Assembly (NCBI RefSeq): GCF_024707505.1
Contig: NZ_CP102604.1
Coordinates: forward strand, 4,030,001-4,094,000
Source of the DNA: Pantoea sp. SOD02
Lineage (GTDB): Bacteria > Pseudomonadota > Gammaproteobacteria > Enterobacterales > Enterobacteriaceae
Direction of reading: 5' to 3'
Length of the DNA: 64,000 nucleotides
Position numbers and translations under genes: made by a program
The notes under the pieces: generated by a model
What the model was told of the DNA's origin: nothing
Databases searched by the model: none
Seen by the model: the letters and a program-made list of their open reading frames with translations, nothing else
Shown here: in pieces, positions 50,724 through 60,560 of the stretch
How positions within the stretch are numbered: position 1 is the first letter of the stretch
Layout of the letters: every line of letters begins with the position of its first letter

Positions 50724-51620
50724 TTGTTTCAACCCTCTAAGCTCTCGGCCGCCCTGTGCGGCCTGTTTCTATCACTTTCCGCCCATGCGGGAAAACTCTC
50801 CATCGTGATCGACGACTTCGGTTATCGGCCAAAAGAAGAGAATAAAGTGCTGCAAATGCCTACCGCGATTTCCGTTGCGGTCCTGCCGAATGCGCCACAT
50901 GCACGGGAGATGGCTACCAAAGCGCATCAGGGCGGTCGCGAAGTTCTGATTCACCTGCCGATGGCGCCGCTGAGCAAACAGCCGCTGGAGAAAGACACGC
51001 TGACGCCAGAGATGAGCAGCACGGAAATCGAGCGGATTATTCGTGAAGCCAGTGGCAAAGTGCCTTACGCCGTCGGGCTGAATAACCATATGGGCAGCAA
51101 AATGACGTCCAGCTTGCCCGGTATGCAGAAAGTGATGCAGGTGCTCAATCATTACAACTACTACTTTCTCGATAGCATGACGATTGGCAACAGTCAGTCT
51201 ATCCCGGCCGCGCAAGGCACTAACGTTAAAGTACTGAAGCGTCGCGTATTCCTTGACGATAGCCAGGATGAGGCTTCAATCCGCACGCAGTTTACCCGCG
51301 CGGTGAAACTGGCGCAGCGCGATGGTTATGCCATCGCGATTGGTCATCCGCATCCTACGACGGTGCGCGTCCTGCAGCAGATGCTGCCGACATTACCTGC
51401 CGATATCACGTTAGTGCGGCCTAGCCAGTTATTGAATGAGCCGCTGCATCAGGGCACTACTCCGCCGCCATCCAAAACGCAGCCTCCACGCTTCCGCGCG
51501 CCAGGCGTATGTAAACCGAACAAACCGTTGGCGCCGGTGCCGCAAAGCCACGCCGTTGAGTTGATCAGTGACAGCATTGTGCAAAGCTCATTATTCAAGC
51601 ATTTAGAATCATTATTTTAA
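50724..51620 (+). CDS. yibQ: YibQ, divergent polysaccharide deacetylase family protein
   Basis: The 298-aa precursor starts with TTG at 50724, 3 bp after envC, and has a signal peptide cut near SAHA (residue 22). The mature part has LSIVIDDFGYRPKEEN, EVLIHLPMAPLSKQPLE, AVGLNNHMGSKMTS and AIAIGHPHPTTVRVLQQ, matching E. coli YibQ (DUF610 / NodB-like fold). Its role is unknown. Tight spacing to envC suggests co-transcription and an envelope or wall function. The C-terminal 60 residues are proline-rich and variable. Confidence 0.9.
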   Translation: MFQPSKLSAALCGLFLSLSAHAGKLSIVIDDFGYRPKEENKVLQMPTAISVAVLPNAPHAREMATKAHQGGREVLIHLPMAPLSKQPLEKDTLTPEMSSTEIERIIREASGKVPYAVGLNNHMGSKMTSSLPGMQKVMQVLNHYNYYFLDSMTIGNSQSIPAAQGTNVKVLKRRVFLDDSQDEASIRTQFTRAVKLAQRDGYAIAIGHPHPTTVRVLQQMLPTLPADITLVRPSQLLNEPLHQGTTPPPSKTQPPRFRAPGVCKPNKPLAPVPQSHAVELISDSIVQSSLFKHLESLF

Positions 51621-51751
51621 ATCGAATCAAAATGAAAACAGACCTTCAGCGTTGGCCTCTATACGGGGCTAACATTTTTTTCGTTATAATCGCGAAATTA
51701 TTTTTTACTATGGCTGTCGAATAGTCAGATTCTCTAGGGTAAGCCGTATTA

Positions 51752-52828
51752 ATGAAAAAGCGTTGGAAAATAAATCTAATTAACTCAGTGTTGAGCTTGC
51801 ACGCTAAGCTGAGCCAAATCGATAGAAATAAGTCCCAGCTGAGCGCGACCCATGAGTTCGAGCGCATCGTTATTTTTTCGACGACAGCATTAGGTGACCT
51901 GCTGTTTAACACACCAGCAATAAAAGCGATTAGGCGCCGTTATCCATCCGCAAAAATCATGCTGGTTTCCAGCGATAAAAACCGTGATCTGGTTGAAGAT
52001 AGCAAATGGTTTGATGAAGTGGCTATTTGGGACAATAAAATTGTCCGTGCGCCTAATCTGATCAGAAAACTACGCCGCTTCAAACCTGATCTGACACTCC
52101 TACTGCACTCCAGCTTAGGCTACGATATTCTTTGCGCGCGGTTAAGCGGCTCAAAATATCTGGTTCGGGATAATTTCGGTAGCGATAGCCCTGTATTCAA
52201 TCATTGGCTTGATCTCTACTCACCGCGAGCTGAATCGCACATTATTCAACGTAAACTGAATCTTGTCGGTACATTAGGCTGTGACACCACTGATATCCGG
52301 ATGGAATTTCCGATAAAAGTTGATGATGTTCAGCAACAGGAAAGCTCGACAATTCTTGGCTTTCAAATGGGCGCATCAGGAGATAACCGTCGCTGGCCTG
52401 TGGAACACTTTGCAGAATTGGCAGAGCGTATTTTTAGCTATAGTCCAAAATCAACTTTGGTTCTGACTGGAGCCGGCCAGGACCGCCCGATCGAAATCGC
52501 CTTTTTTGCGCAACTTCCAGAAAAGTATCATCATCGAGTCACTTCATATATTGGCAAAACACGGCTGCCCGAACTGCTTCAGCTTATTAAGCGAATTGAT
52601 GTATTGATAACGGGCGATACGGGGCCATTACATATTGCTGTTACCGCACAAACGTCGACGGTAAGTCTGTATGTGGGCGCCAATCCTCGCCATACCGGAC
52701 CTTATCAGGATCTGGATATTCATCAGATAATACGTATTGAGCCTGAGAAAAATGATGACCCACAATTTCCTATGCGGAAAATCAGTGTGGAGCAGGTTTA
52801 TAACGCGGTGTTAAAAAAATTAAATTGA
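51752..52828 (+). CDS. glycosyltransferase family 9 (heptosyltransferase-like) protein
   Basis: The 358-aa protein has a GT9 layout: an N-terminal FSTTALGDLLFNTPAIKAIRRRYPSAKI (near residue 42), a central GFQMGASGDNRRWPVEHFAELA and the donor-binding ITGDTGPLHIAVTAQTSTVSLY near residue 287. Family members transfer heptose or other sugars from ADP donors onto LPS core; the acceptor here cannot be told. It is noticeably richer in A and T than envC or waaC and lies where E. coli has other waa genes, suggesting acquisition or exchange. It stands alone with its own promoter region and terminator. Confidence 0.8.
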   Translation: MKKRWKINLINSVLSLHAKLSQIDRNKSQLSATHEFERIVIFSTTALGDLLFNTPAIKAIRRRYPSAKIMLVSSDKNRDLVEDSKWFDEVAIWDNKIVRAPNLIRKLRRFKPDLTLLLHSSLGYDILCARLSGSKYLVRDNFGSDSPVFNHWLDLYSPRAESHIIQRKLNLVGTLGCDTTDIRMEFPIKVDDVQQQESSTILGFQMGASGDNRRWPVEHFAELAERIFSYSPKSTLVLTGAGQDRPIEIAFFAQLPEKYHHRVTSYIGKTRLPELLQLIKRIDVLITGDTGPLHIAVTAQTSTVSLYVGANPRHTGPYQDLDIHQIIRIEPEKNDDPQFPMRKISVEQVYNAVLKKLN

Positions 52829-52834
52829 TAATAT

Positions 52835-52875
52835 ATACCAGGTTTTAACGTGAAGCCTGGTATCATTTTATTTCA
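52835..52875. terminator. intrinsic terminator after the GT9 gene
   Basis: ATACCAGG (52835-52842) pairs with CCTGGTAT (52856-52863), followed by CATTTTATTTC. It lies between two convergent LPS genes and can act for the rightward gene. Confidence 0.75.
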
Positions 52876-52915
52876 AGGATTTGGTAAATAATTAAACTTC
52901 AGGTTTTTACATACT

Positions 52916-53815
52916 TTAAAAAATAGCTTCTGGCGCTGCCTTCTCAAAAACATTCTCATCTAGAGCACTTTCTAAGGAAAGATTATAGGCTTTGATCCCC
53001 GCTCGCTCTAACTCCCGGCTTGCATGAATGAAGGCGGGTTTGATAACAGCGCTAAAGTTAGATTCTAGCAGGCTCGGAAGCTTATCATTTTCGTTTTCAT
53101 AAAATCGCGGCGCTGAAAAATTATTCATGTCAACACCCGCTAATAAAATACGACTGGCACCCAGCCAGACGGATATCTGCAACGCCCAATAAGCAACCGT
53201 GCCGGCATCAAAAACCCCCTGACAAATATCCCAGGAAAAACCAGAAATCAGTGGCGTTTCAGAAAGAGAAATCCCCATTTTCCCCTGGTAGTTGAGGGCA
53301 TATTCTTCAGGGCGAACGATACCTCTAAATACTTTAAAACTGAGATCTTCAATAATTGCCAGGCGGCACTTCACGTCCCGTAAATCAGCGCGCTGCAAGA
53401 TATCATTGAAGCAGTGCACGGTTGTAAACAGAACCAGCTTGTCGTCATTAATAATATCAGTGACAAGATCGAATCTTTTATCGATAAATCCCCGATCGAC
53501 GATGACATAATATGAAAAATTAATTCTATCGCGCAAATAGTAGGCGCCATTCACGCCCACAAATGTGGTGCTCGCCAGTTTTTCAATGTCTAACAATTTA
53601 ACTGAAGGGCCAGTTGCCAGGATAGTCACATCTCCCGATATCGTGGCACGCAATGCATTGAGATCCTCAATCTTAACTTGCTTTCCCCAGTAGCTCAGCC
53701 GCTGAATATTATCGGTTTTGGCTCTCCGGATCTTAATATGTGGCCACAAGTTTTCGTTATGTCTCAAAGCTCTGGCATGAGTATAACGATAGATTTGTTT
53801 AAAAATTGAGGTCAT
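52916..53815 (-). CDS. putative LPS-core transferase (GT42/WaaZ-like), last gene of hldD-waaFC
   Basis: I do not recognise a named family with confidence. The 299-aa protein has ILATGPSVKLLD (residues 65-76), VGVNGAYYLRDR (86-97), YVIVDRGF (103-110) and GVFDAGTVAYWALQISVWLG (200-219) followed by RILLAGVDM. A GPS motif, a glycine helix and a GxD strand in this order recall sialyl- or Kdo-type transferases and DUF115 proteins. It starts directly after the waaC stop, so it is probably part of that operon and acts on the inner core. It is AT-rich compared with waaC, a sign of transfer. Confidence 0.6.
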   Translation of the reverse strand: MTSIFKQIYRYTHARALRHNENLWPHIKIRRAKTDNIQRLSYWGKQVKIEDLNALRATISGDVTILATGPSVKLLDIEKLASTTFVGVNGAYYLRDRINFSYYVIVDRGFIDKRFDLVTDIINDDKLVLFTTVHCFNDILQRADLRDVKCRLAIIEDLSFKVFRGIVRPEEYALNYQGKMGISLSETPLISGFSWDICQGVFDAGTVAYWALQISVWLGASRILLAGVDMNNFSAPRFYENENDKLPSLLESNFSAVIKPAFIHASRELERAGIKAYNLSLESALDENVFEKAAPEAIF

Positions 53816-54778
53816 TCAGAGCAGTTCCTTCAATTTTTCCATAACCATCTCGGCCGTAATTGCCTTCATGGTACCATCGCTTGCTTTTAATTCATGCTGA
53901 TTCTTGCCATATCCACCAATTAGTCCTGGATCGGTGGGACCAAACAAGGTGATATTCGGGCGGTCCAGCGCTGCCGTAAGATGACTCAAACCGGTATCCA
54001 CCGACACCACCGCGCGCGCGCCGGCTAACTGCTGCGCTACCTGCTCCAGCGTTAGCTTTGGCAGCACCTCAACATGGTCAAAGCCTTCCGCCAAACGTTG
54101 TGCGCGTTGATGTTCATGCTCAGCGCCCCACGGCAACTTCACGCGCAAACCTGTTGGCTGCACTAACTCAATCAGCTCACGCCAGTGTGATTCGGGCCAG
54201 TGTTTGTTATCACGCGTGGTGGCGTGCAGAAACACCAGATAAGGCTGAGCATCATCAGTCTGCGTTGACTGGAAATGGCCAGCAATCGCGTAGTCGCCCT
54301 GCGATGCAGGCTTTTCATAGCCGAGGCTTTTGGCAAACAGCTCGCGCGTACGTTCCACCGCATGCTGCTGCTTGTTGATTTCATGGCGTTTGTCATACCA
54401 CCAGCTGGCGAAAGGTTCGCGCGCGCTGCGGCTGTCTTGTCCGTGCTTCTCGCCTTTGGCCAGGCGCGTAACCAGCGCGGCGCTTTTGATTAGGCCTTGC
54501 GCATCCAGCACCACATCATACTGACGCGATTGCAACTCACGCTTAAATTGCACACGCTCTTCACGCTGCTGACTGCCGAACCAATGCTTACGCCAGCGGC
54601 GAATCGCCACCGGTAGCACTTTATCGACCGCCGGATGCCAGGCTGGGATTTGAGCGAAGTTCTCTTCAACCACCCAATCAAACCTGATGCCTGGAATCGC
54701 CTGCATCGCATCTGTCAGCGCCGGTAAGGTGTGCAGCACGTCTCCCATTGAGGAAGTTTTAACAATCAAAACGTGCAT
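53816..54778 (-). CDS. waaC: LPS heptosyltransferase I
   Basis: Adds the first L,D-heptose to Kdo2-lipid A on the inner face of the inner membrane. The 320-aa GT9 protein begins MHVLIVKTSSMGDVLHTLPAL, with the central FLHATTRDNKHWPESHW and the donor motif VSVDTGLSHLTAALDRPNITLFG near residue 258. Length agrees with E. coli WaaC (319 aa). It starts 2 bp after waaF. In E. coli waaL follows; here it is replaced by the unusual 52916-53815 gene. Confidence 0.96.
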   Translation of the reverse strand: MHVLIVKTSSMGDVLHTLPALTDAMQAIPGIRFDWVVEENFAQIPAWHPAVDKVLPVAIRRWRKHWFGSQQREERVQFKRELQSRQYDVVLDAQGLIKSAALVTRLAKGEKHGQDSRSAREPFASWWYDKRHEINKQQHAVERTRELFAKSLGYEKPASQGDYAIAGHFQSTQTDDAQPYLVFLHATTRDNKHWPESHWRELIELVQPTGLRVKLPWGAEHEHQRAQRLAEGFDHVEVLPKLTLEQVAQQLAGARAVVSVDTGLSHLTAALDRPNITLFGPTDPGLIGGYGKNQHELKASDGTMKAITAEMVMEKLKELL

Positions 54779-54780
54779 CT

Positions 54781-55824
54781 TTACTCCTGCACCGGATGCA
54801 ACAGCGCGCTCAGTTCCTGATGAACGCGCGCTGGCTGAATATCAATCAGGCTCTGATGATAACCTTGCTCGGCATCACCTTTGCGGACTTTGTGATAGCC
54901 GGTGATCAAACGAATAATGCGTGCTTGATGGGACAACGGCGGCGTGAAGTCCGGACTACTTGGGCCATACAGCGCCACCAGCGGACGATTCAATGCAGCA
55001 GCGATATGCATCAGGCCGGAATCGTTACTGACAACCGCCGCGCAGTTCGCCAACAGAATCACCGCTTGCTCAAGTTGCGTATCGCCGGCCAGATTTTTGC
55101 AGTGCGCACGCGCCGCTTCGGACAGCGTCTGCACAATGGTGTCGCCGGTTTCGCGGTCTTTCGCTGAACCGAACAGCACCACCTGATAACCTTCGCCAAT
55201 CAGCTGCTCTGCCAGCGCGGCATAATGATAATGCGGCCAGCGCTTCGCCGGGCCAAACTCCGCGCCTGGGCAAAACCCAATCACCGGACGATCGGCCGAC
55301 AGCGCAAACTGCGCCGCCGTCATCTGTTTTTCATCGTCATCAACGCGCAATTGCGGCCACAGCAATGGCTGCGGCAACTGCTGCGCGGAAGCAACTGGCT
55401 TGTCGTAGCCAAGCGCCACATAGCGCTCAACCATCAACGGAAACGCCGCTTTGTCCAGCACGCGCACATCATTCAGCACGCCATAACGCATTTCGCCGCG
55501 CCAGCCGGTGCGACGTTTGATCCCGGCAAAAAACGGCACCAGCGCAGATTTGAAGGAGTTCGGCAGCACATAGGCGCGGTCATAGCCGCTGGCCTGCAGG
55601 GTTTTCCCCAAACGACGACGTTCACCCAGCGCTAATGCGCCGTGGCCGAGCGGCATCGCCAGCGCCTGATTCACTTCCGGCATACGCGACAGCAATGGGC
55701 GGCACCAGGCTGGCGCCATCACGTCGATCATCGCTTCAGGATGCTCAGCCTTGAGCGTGCGATAGAGACTTTGCGACATCATCATATCGCCGACCCATGA
55801 TGGGCCAATTACCAGAATTTTCAT
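54781..55824 (-). CDS. waaF: LPS heptosyltransferase II
   Basis: Adds the second heptose of the LPS inner core. The 347-aa GT9 protein has MKILVIGPSWVGDMMMSQSLY at its start, GFCPGAEFGPAKRWPHYHYAALA in the centre and SNDSGLMHIAAALNRPLVALYG near residue 260. It is 17 bp downstream of hldD, which makes its ADP-heptose donor. Confidence 0.97.
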   Translation of the reverse strand: MKILVIGPSWVGDMMMSQSLYRTLKAEHPEAMIDVMAPAWCRPLLSRMPEVNQALAMPLGHGALALGERRRLGKTLQASGYDRAYVLPNSFKSALVPFFAGIKRRTGWRGEMRYGVLNDVRVLDKAAFPLMVERYVALGYDKPVASAQQLPQPLLWPQLRVDDDEKQMTAAQFALSADRPVIGFCPGAEFGPAKRWPHYHYAALAEQLIGEGYQVVLFGSAKDRETGDTIVQTLSEAARAHCKNLAGDTQLEQAVILLANCAAVVSNDSGLMHIAAALNRPLVALYGPSSPDFTPPLSHQARIIRLITGYHKVRKGDAEQGYHQSLIDIQPARVHQELSALLHPVQE

Positions 55825-55841
55825 CGCTGCTGCCGATTTCC

Positions 55842-56774
55842 TTATGCGTTACGGTTCAGCCAGGCCATGTATTCGCCGACGCCTTGCGCGACGGTTTTAA
55901 ACGGCTTGTCGTAACCCGCCGCACGCAAATTGGTGAGGTCAGCTTGGGTAAACGCCTGATAACGGCCTTTCAGCTTGTCCGGGAACGGAATGTATTCAAT
56001 CTGGCCTTTCTGATGGAAGTTCAGCACCGCATCCGCCACTTCCTGGAATGATTCCGCACGACCAGTACCGCAGTTGTAGATACCGGAAACACCGTTTTCC
56101 CAGCACCACAGATTTACCGCCACCACGTCATCAACGTGGATGAAGTCGCGGCGGAAGTCGTCGCTGCCTTCGAACAGTTTTGGATTTTCACCGTTGCTGA
56201 TTTGCGTGTTGAGGTGGAACGCCACGCTCGCCATGCCGCCTTTGTGGCCTTCACGCGGACCATACACGTTGAAGTAGCGGAAACCGCACACCGGCGATTC
56301 AGCTTCAGGCAGAATCTGGCGCACATAGTGATCGAACAGCATTTTCGAGTAGCCGTATACGTTCAGCGGCTGCTCGTACTGGCGCTCTTCGATGAAGTTC
56401 TCATTGCGCCCGCCGTAAGTGGCAGCGGAAGAGGCGTAGAGGAACGGAATTTCACGCTCAAGGCAGAAGTGCAGCAGATCTTTCGAGTACTGATAGTTGT
56501 TATCCATCATGTACTTACCATCCCACTCGGTGGTTGCGGAGCAAGCACCTTCATGGAAAACCGCTTCAATGGGGCCGAGATCTTCGCCAGACATGATGTA
56601 ACTGAGGAATTCCTCTTTATCCATGTAATCGGCGATGTCGAGATCCGCCAGATTCACGAACTTGGTGCCATCCTTCAGATTATCCACCACCAAAATGTCG
56701 GTCAGACCGCGGTCGTTCAGCGCTTTAACAATGTTGCTGCCAATCATGCCAGCGCCACCGGTTACGATAATCAT
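55842..56774 (-). CDS. hldD: ADP-L-glycero-D-manno-heptose 6-epimerase
   Basis: Last step of heptose-donor synthesis: epimerises ADP-D,D-heptose to ADP-L,D-heptose. The 310-aa short-chain dehydrogenase type protein has the NADP motif [12 protein letters not shown] at residues 4-15, the Ser in [10 protein letters not shown], and the catalytic Tyr140 and Lys144 of YGYSK. It heads the hldD-waaF-waaC operon. A sigma-32 like promoter lies just upstream, in line with its known heat-shock control in E. coli. Confidence 0.97.
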   Translation of the reverse strand: MIIVTGGAGMIGSNIVKALNDRGLTDILVVDNLKDGTKFVNLADLDIADYMDKEEFLSYIMSGEDLGPIEAVFHEGACSATTEWDGKYMMDNNYQYSKDLLHFCLEREIPFLYASSAATYGGRNENFIEERQYEQPLNVYGYSKMLFDHYVRQILPEAESPVCGFRYFNVYGPREGHKGGMASVAFHLNTQISNGENPKLFEGSDDFRRDFIHVDDVVAVNLWCWENGVSGIYNCGTGRAESFQEVADAVLNFHQKGQIEYIPFPDKLKGRYQAFTQADLTNLRAAGYDKPFKTVAQGVGEYMAWLNRNA

Positions 56775-56791
56775 ATGCTTTGCCTTTAAAG

Positions 56792-56817
56792 AGTTGGGGG
56801 GAAACAGGAGGTTTCAC
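56792..56817 (-). promoter_or_regulatory. possible sigma-32 promoter of hldD
   Basis: On the minus strand GTGAAA (56817-56812) and CCCCAACT (56799-56792) are 12 bp apart, close to the sigma-32 pattern TTGAAA / CCCCATNT but with mismatches. The -10 lies 18 bp before the hldD start, which is tight, so this is a moderate prediction. Confidence 0.4.
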
Positions 56818-57005
56818 CCACGAATGCCTATCATCATAACATTTCAGCCAGACGCAGGCAGCCAGATGACTGCCTAAGCGCTGCACAAATCCTGTCCGCA
56901 GCGTGAACTATGCTGCAAAACCGAGATATTGATGGCTAAAATGTCGTTGATTCGCTTTTCGATCAGTAATATGTGCCAAATATTTGCTATCTGAGGAGCA
57001 TAATC

Positions 57006-58214
57006 ATGTCCAGTCAGTTTTATTCGCAAATTCGTCAACAACTTGAGACAACACGTCAGGACGGATTGTTCAAACAAGAACGCACCATTACGTCGGCGCA
57101 GCAGGCAGAAATCAACGTTGCCAATAACCCGCCCGTTATCAACTTTTGCGCCAATAACTATTTGGGTTTAGCTAATCATCCGGCATTGATCCAGGCGGCG
57201 AAAGACGGCATGGATTCGCACGGTTTTGGCATGGCCTCGGTGCGCTTTATCTGCGGCACGCAGGACATCCATCAGCAGCTGGAACACAAGCTGGCTGAGT
57301 TCCTCGGCATGGAAGACGCGATTCTGTTCTCGTCCTGCTTTGATGCCAACGGCGGCCTGTTTGAAACGCTGCTTAGTGCCGAAGACGCAATTATTTCCGA
57401 CGCCCTCAATCACGCCTCGATCATTGATGGCGTACGTCTGTGTAAAGCGCAGCGCTATCGTTACGCTAACAACGACATGAGCGAGTTGCGTGCACGTTTA
57501 CAGGAAGCACGCGACAAAGGTGCGCGTCACATCCTGATTGCCACCGACGGCGTGTTCTCGATGGATGGCGTGATCGCCAATCTGCAGGGCATTTGCGATC
57601 TGGCCGATGAGTTCGATGCGCTGGTGATGGTCGATGATTCTCATGCGGTGGGCTTTGTCGGTTCTGCCGGACGCGGCACGCACGAATATTGTGACGTGAT
57701 GGATCGCGTCGACATTCTGACCGGCACGCTGGGCAAAGCGCTGGGTGGTGCATCGGGCGGCTACGTGGCAGCAAAGAAAGAAGTGGTTGAATGGCTGCGT
57801 CAGCGCTCGCGTCCGTATCTGTTCTCCAACTCGCTGGCACCGGCAATTGTTGCCGCCTCGCTGCGCGTGCTGGAGTTGCTGAGTGAAGGCGACGGTTTAC
57901 GTCAGCGCCTGTGGGAAAACGCCCGCTTCTTCCGCGAACAGATGACTGCCGCAGGCTTCACGCTGGCCGGCGCCGATCACGCCATCATCCCGGTAATGCT
58001 GGGTGATGCCAAAGTGGCGCAGCAGTTTGCCAGCCTGTTGCAGCAGGAAGGTATCTACGTCACTGGCTTTTTCTATCCGGTGGTACCGCAAGGTCAGGCA
58101 CGCATTCGTACACAGATCTCTGCCGGACATACGCAGGCGCAGCTGGAACACGCCGTGGCTGCCTTTACCCGCATTGGTCAACAGCTGGGCGTTATTTCAG
58201 GAGCCGGAAAATGA
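57006..58214 (+). CDS. kbl: 2-amino-3-ketobutyrate CoA ligase
   Basis: PLP enzyme that, with Tdh, converts threonine to glycine and acetyl-CoA. The 402 aa carry the PLP Lys244 in [25 protein letters not shown] before it and [12 protein letters not shown] after it. The ATG at 57006 is preceded by GAGGAG; the frame opens 11 codons earlier without support. Its last 4 bp overlap the tdh start. Divergent from hldD, as in E. coli. Confidence 0.97.
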   Translation: MSSQFYSQIRQQLETTRQDGLFKQERTITSAQQAEINVANNPPVINFCANNYLGLANHPALIQAAKDGMDSHGFGMASVRFICGTQDIHQQLEHKLAEFLGMEDAILFSSCFDANGGLFETLLSAEDAIISDALNHASIIDGVRLCKAQRYRYANNDMSELRARLQEARDKGARHILIATDGVFSMDGVIANLQGICDLADEFDALVMVDDSHAVGFVGSAGRGTHEYCDVMDRVDILTGTLGKALGGASGGYVAAKKEVVEWLRQRSRPYLFSNSLAPAIVAASLRVLELLSEGDGLRQRLWENARFFREQMTAAGFTLAGADHAIIPVMLGDAKVAQQFASLLQQEGIYVTGFFYPVVPQGQARIRTQISAGHTQAQLEHAVAAFTRIGQQLGVISGAGK

Positions 58215-59239
58215 AAGCACTCGCCAAATTAAAAGCCGAAGAAGGCATTTGGATGGTTAAGGATGCGCCGATTCCCGAACCTGGCCATAACGACCTGCTG
58301 ATTAAGATTCGTAAAACTGCTATCTGCGGCACCGACGTGCACATCTACAACTGGGATGACTGGTCGCGCAAAACCATTCCAGTGCCGATGATCACTGGCC
58401 ACGAATATGTCGGTGAAGTGGTGGGAATGGGTCAGGAAGTTAAGGGCTTTGCCGTTGGCGATCGCGTTTCCGGTGAAGGCCATATCACCTGCGGCCATTG
58501 CCGCAACTGCCGCGCAGGACGCACGCATCTTTGCCGCAATACGGTAGGCGTTGGTGTCAATCGTCAGGGCTGCTTCGCCGAATATCTGGTGATCCCGGCG
58601 TTTAACGCCTTCAAAATACCTGACAACATTTCCGATGAACTGGCGGCGATTTTCGATCCCTTCGGCAATGCGGTGCACACCGCGCTGTCGTTCGATTTGG
58701 TGGGTGAAGATGTGCTGATCTCTGGCGCCGGGCCGATTGGCATTATGGCGGCGGCGGTGTGTAAGCACGTCGGCGCGCGCCATGTGGTGATCACCGACAT
58801 CAACGACTATCGCCTCGATCTGGCGCGCAAAATGGGTGTAACGCGCGCCGTGAACGTGGCGCAGGAAAATCTGCGTGACGTGATGGCTGAACTCGGCATG
58901 ACCGAAGGCTTTGATGTCGGTCTGGAGATGTCCGGTGCGCCACCGGCGTTCCGCACCTTGCTGGAGGTGATGAACCACGGCGGCCGTATCGCGCTGCTGG
59001 GTATTCCGCCGGGCGAGATGTCAATCGACTGGAATCAGGTGATCTTTAAAGGCCTGTTCATCAAAGGCATCTATGGCCGCGAGATGTTCGAAACCTGGTA
59101 CAAAATGGCGGCGCTGATTCAGTCCGGCCTCGATCTCACGCCGATCATCACCCATCGCTATCACATTGATGAGTTCCAGCAGGGCTTTGATGAGATGCGC
59201 TCGGGAAGATCCGGCAAAGTGGTGTTGAGCTGGGATTAA
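58211..59239 (+). CDS. tdh: L-threonine 3-dehydrogenase
   Basis: NAD-dependent oxidation of threonine to 2-amino-3-ketobutyrate, the substrate of Kbl. The 342-aa zinc alcohol-dehydrogenase family protein has the catalytic zinc ligands in [13 protein letters not shown] and [10 protein letters not shown], the structural zinc cysteines in [15 protein letters not shown], and the Rossmann motif [14 protein letters not shown] near residue 174. It overlaps kbl by 4 bp (ATGA), so the two are coupled, and ends at a terminator. Confidence 0.97.
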   Translation: MKALAKLKAEEGIWMVKDAPIPEPGHNDLLIKIRKTAICGTDVHIYNWDDWSRKTIPVPMITGHEYVGEVVGMGQEVKGFAVGDRVSGEGHITCGHCRNCRAGRTHLCRNTVGVGVNRQGCFAEYLVIPAFNAFKIPDNISDELAAIFDPFGNAVHTALSFDLVGEDVLISGAGPIGIMAAAVCKHVGARHVVITDINDYRLDLARKMGVTRAVNVAQENLRDVMAELGMTEGFDVGLEMSGAPPAFRTLLEVMNHGGRIALLGIPPGEMSIDWNQVIFKGLFIKGIYGREMFETWYKMAALIQSGLDLTPIITHRYHIDEFQQGFDEMRSGRSGKVVLSWD

Positions 59240-59243
59240 ACAC

Positions 59244-59267
59244 AAAAAAGGGAGCACTGCTCCCTTT
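59244..59267. terminator. bidirectional terminator, tdh / GT4 gene
   Basis: GGGAGC (59250-59255) pairs with GCTCCC (59259-59264). TTTAAT follows on the plus strand and a run of A precedes it, giving U6 for the leftward gene as well. Confidence 0.85.
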
Positions 59268-59272
59268 AATGA

Positions 59273-60373
59273 TTATTCGGCCAGCGCCAGATAGCGCTGG
59301 CAAATGACTTTGGTATCAAAAGCAGCAAACTCATCAGCATAGAGCTGAGGCGGGCGCTGATAAATCTCCAGCATCTTTTCTGCCAGCGATTCAGGTGTTA
59401 AATCCGCCAGGCCACGCGCCAAATCGCCTTGCAGTAAATAAGACGGCCCACCCGGACAGCGCGTACTCACCACTGGCGTACCGCACAGCATCGCTTCAAT
59501 CAGGACATTACCAAAACCTTCACTGTCCGAGCTAACTATAAGCATCGTTGCCCGGCTAATCCACGAATAAGGATTGAGAGTAAATCCCTGAAAGATGACG
59601 CGATCCGCAATACCTAACTGCTGGGCCAGCGTCTGCAACTCGGCTTTACGCTGTGGTGAACCCTGGCCTAATAACACCAGCGGCAGCGGTATGTTGCTCA
59701 GCGCATAGGCCTGTAACAGACGATCATGGCGCTTGGTTTCGTGAAATCGCCCAACATGCACCAGGAATCCCTGCGGCGGCACATCAGCCGGCTCGGCTGC
59801 ACGTTGCTTAATATCTTCGATATCGAATGGATTACCAATCACGGCCTCGCGTGCTGGAGTCACCGCAAAAGCAGACTTTAAATCTTCCACCACCGCGGGA
59901 GACACACCAATCACATTGCGTCCTTGATAGACACGGTAAATTTTGCGTGCTTTTAACCAGCGCGATAGCCCCTTACGATGGCCCAGATAGGAGGCGGAGA
60001 AAACACCGTGCAGACAAAACCAGGTTTTACGAGGCAAGAGCGTTCGACAACGACGCACGATACGATCGGTTTTGTGTAAATGAGAAACTACCAAATCGAA
60101 TGCTCCCGCGCTCTGCTCTGCCCGGAGAACAGCGTCATCCAGCAATCTGGCGCGACGCGTTAATTCAGTCAGCTTGCGCCATGGCTGACGATTAGTATCC
60201 TGGATGACCTGATAATCAACGCCGTCAGGCAAAGGGTAATCGCACACTTTACGCAGCGAAAACAGCGATACCCGGTGTCCCAGCTCAAGCATACCGGCCA
60301 CCAACGTCAGCACGACTTTCTCGGCTCCACCGCCCGGTAAACCATCAATTACCATCAGTATGCGCTTTGACAA
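59273..60373 (-). CDS. glycosyltransferase family 4 protein (LPS core)
   Basis: The 366-aa protein has a GT-B fold pattern: ILMVIDGLPGGGAEKVVLTL at the N-terminus, FLVHVGRFHETKRHDRLLQAY near residue 208, and the donor-site E-x7-E motif in SDSEGFGNVLIEAMLCGTPVV near residue 290. The start codon is TTG with GGTGGAG about 7 bp before it. It is divergent from a sugar deacetylase gene. In Klebsiella-type cores a GlcNAc transferase (WabH) works with a deacetylase (WabN); a similar pairing is possible but not shown. Confidence 0.8.
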   Translation of the reverse strand: MSKRILMVIDGLPGGGAEKVVLTLVAGMLELGHRVSLFSLRKVCDYPLPDGVDYQVIQDTNRQPWRKLTELTRRARLLDDAVLRAEQSAGAFDLVVSHLHKTDRIVRRCRTLLPRKTWFCLHGVFSASYLGHRKGLSRWLKARKIYRVYQGRNVIGVSPAVVEDLKSAFAVTPAREAVIGNPFDIEDIKQRAAEPADVPPQGFLVHVGRFHETKRHDRLLQAYALSNIPLPLVLLGQGSPQRKAELQTLAQQLGIADRVIFQGFTLNPYSWISRATMLIVSSDSEGFGNVLIEAMLCGTPVVSTRCPGGPSYLLQGDLARGLADLTPESLAEKMLEIYQRPPQLYADEFAAFDTKVICQRYLALAE

Positions 60374-60560
60374 AATGCTCCACCTGTCTGATTTTAAAAG
60401 CCTGTTTAACTGAATAATACCGCGTAAATCTTAACGCAGTCTGCTAGCAAATCCGATTCCTCACGGCGCTATTTTAAACCTACGCATGCGTAGCAATTAG
60501 TTTTGCGTCACTGAAAAGCACAGCGTAACATTGCGATTTTATTGGCCTCAGGCGGCAAAC

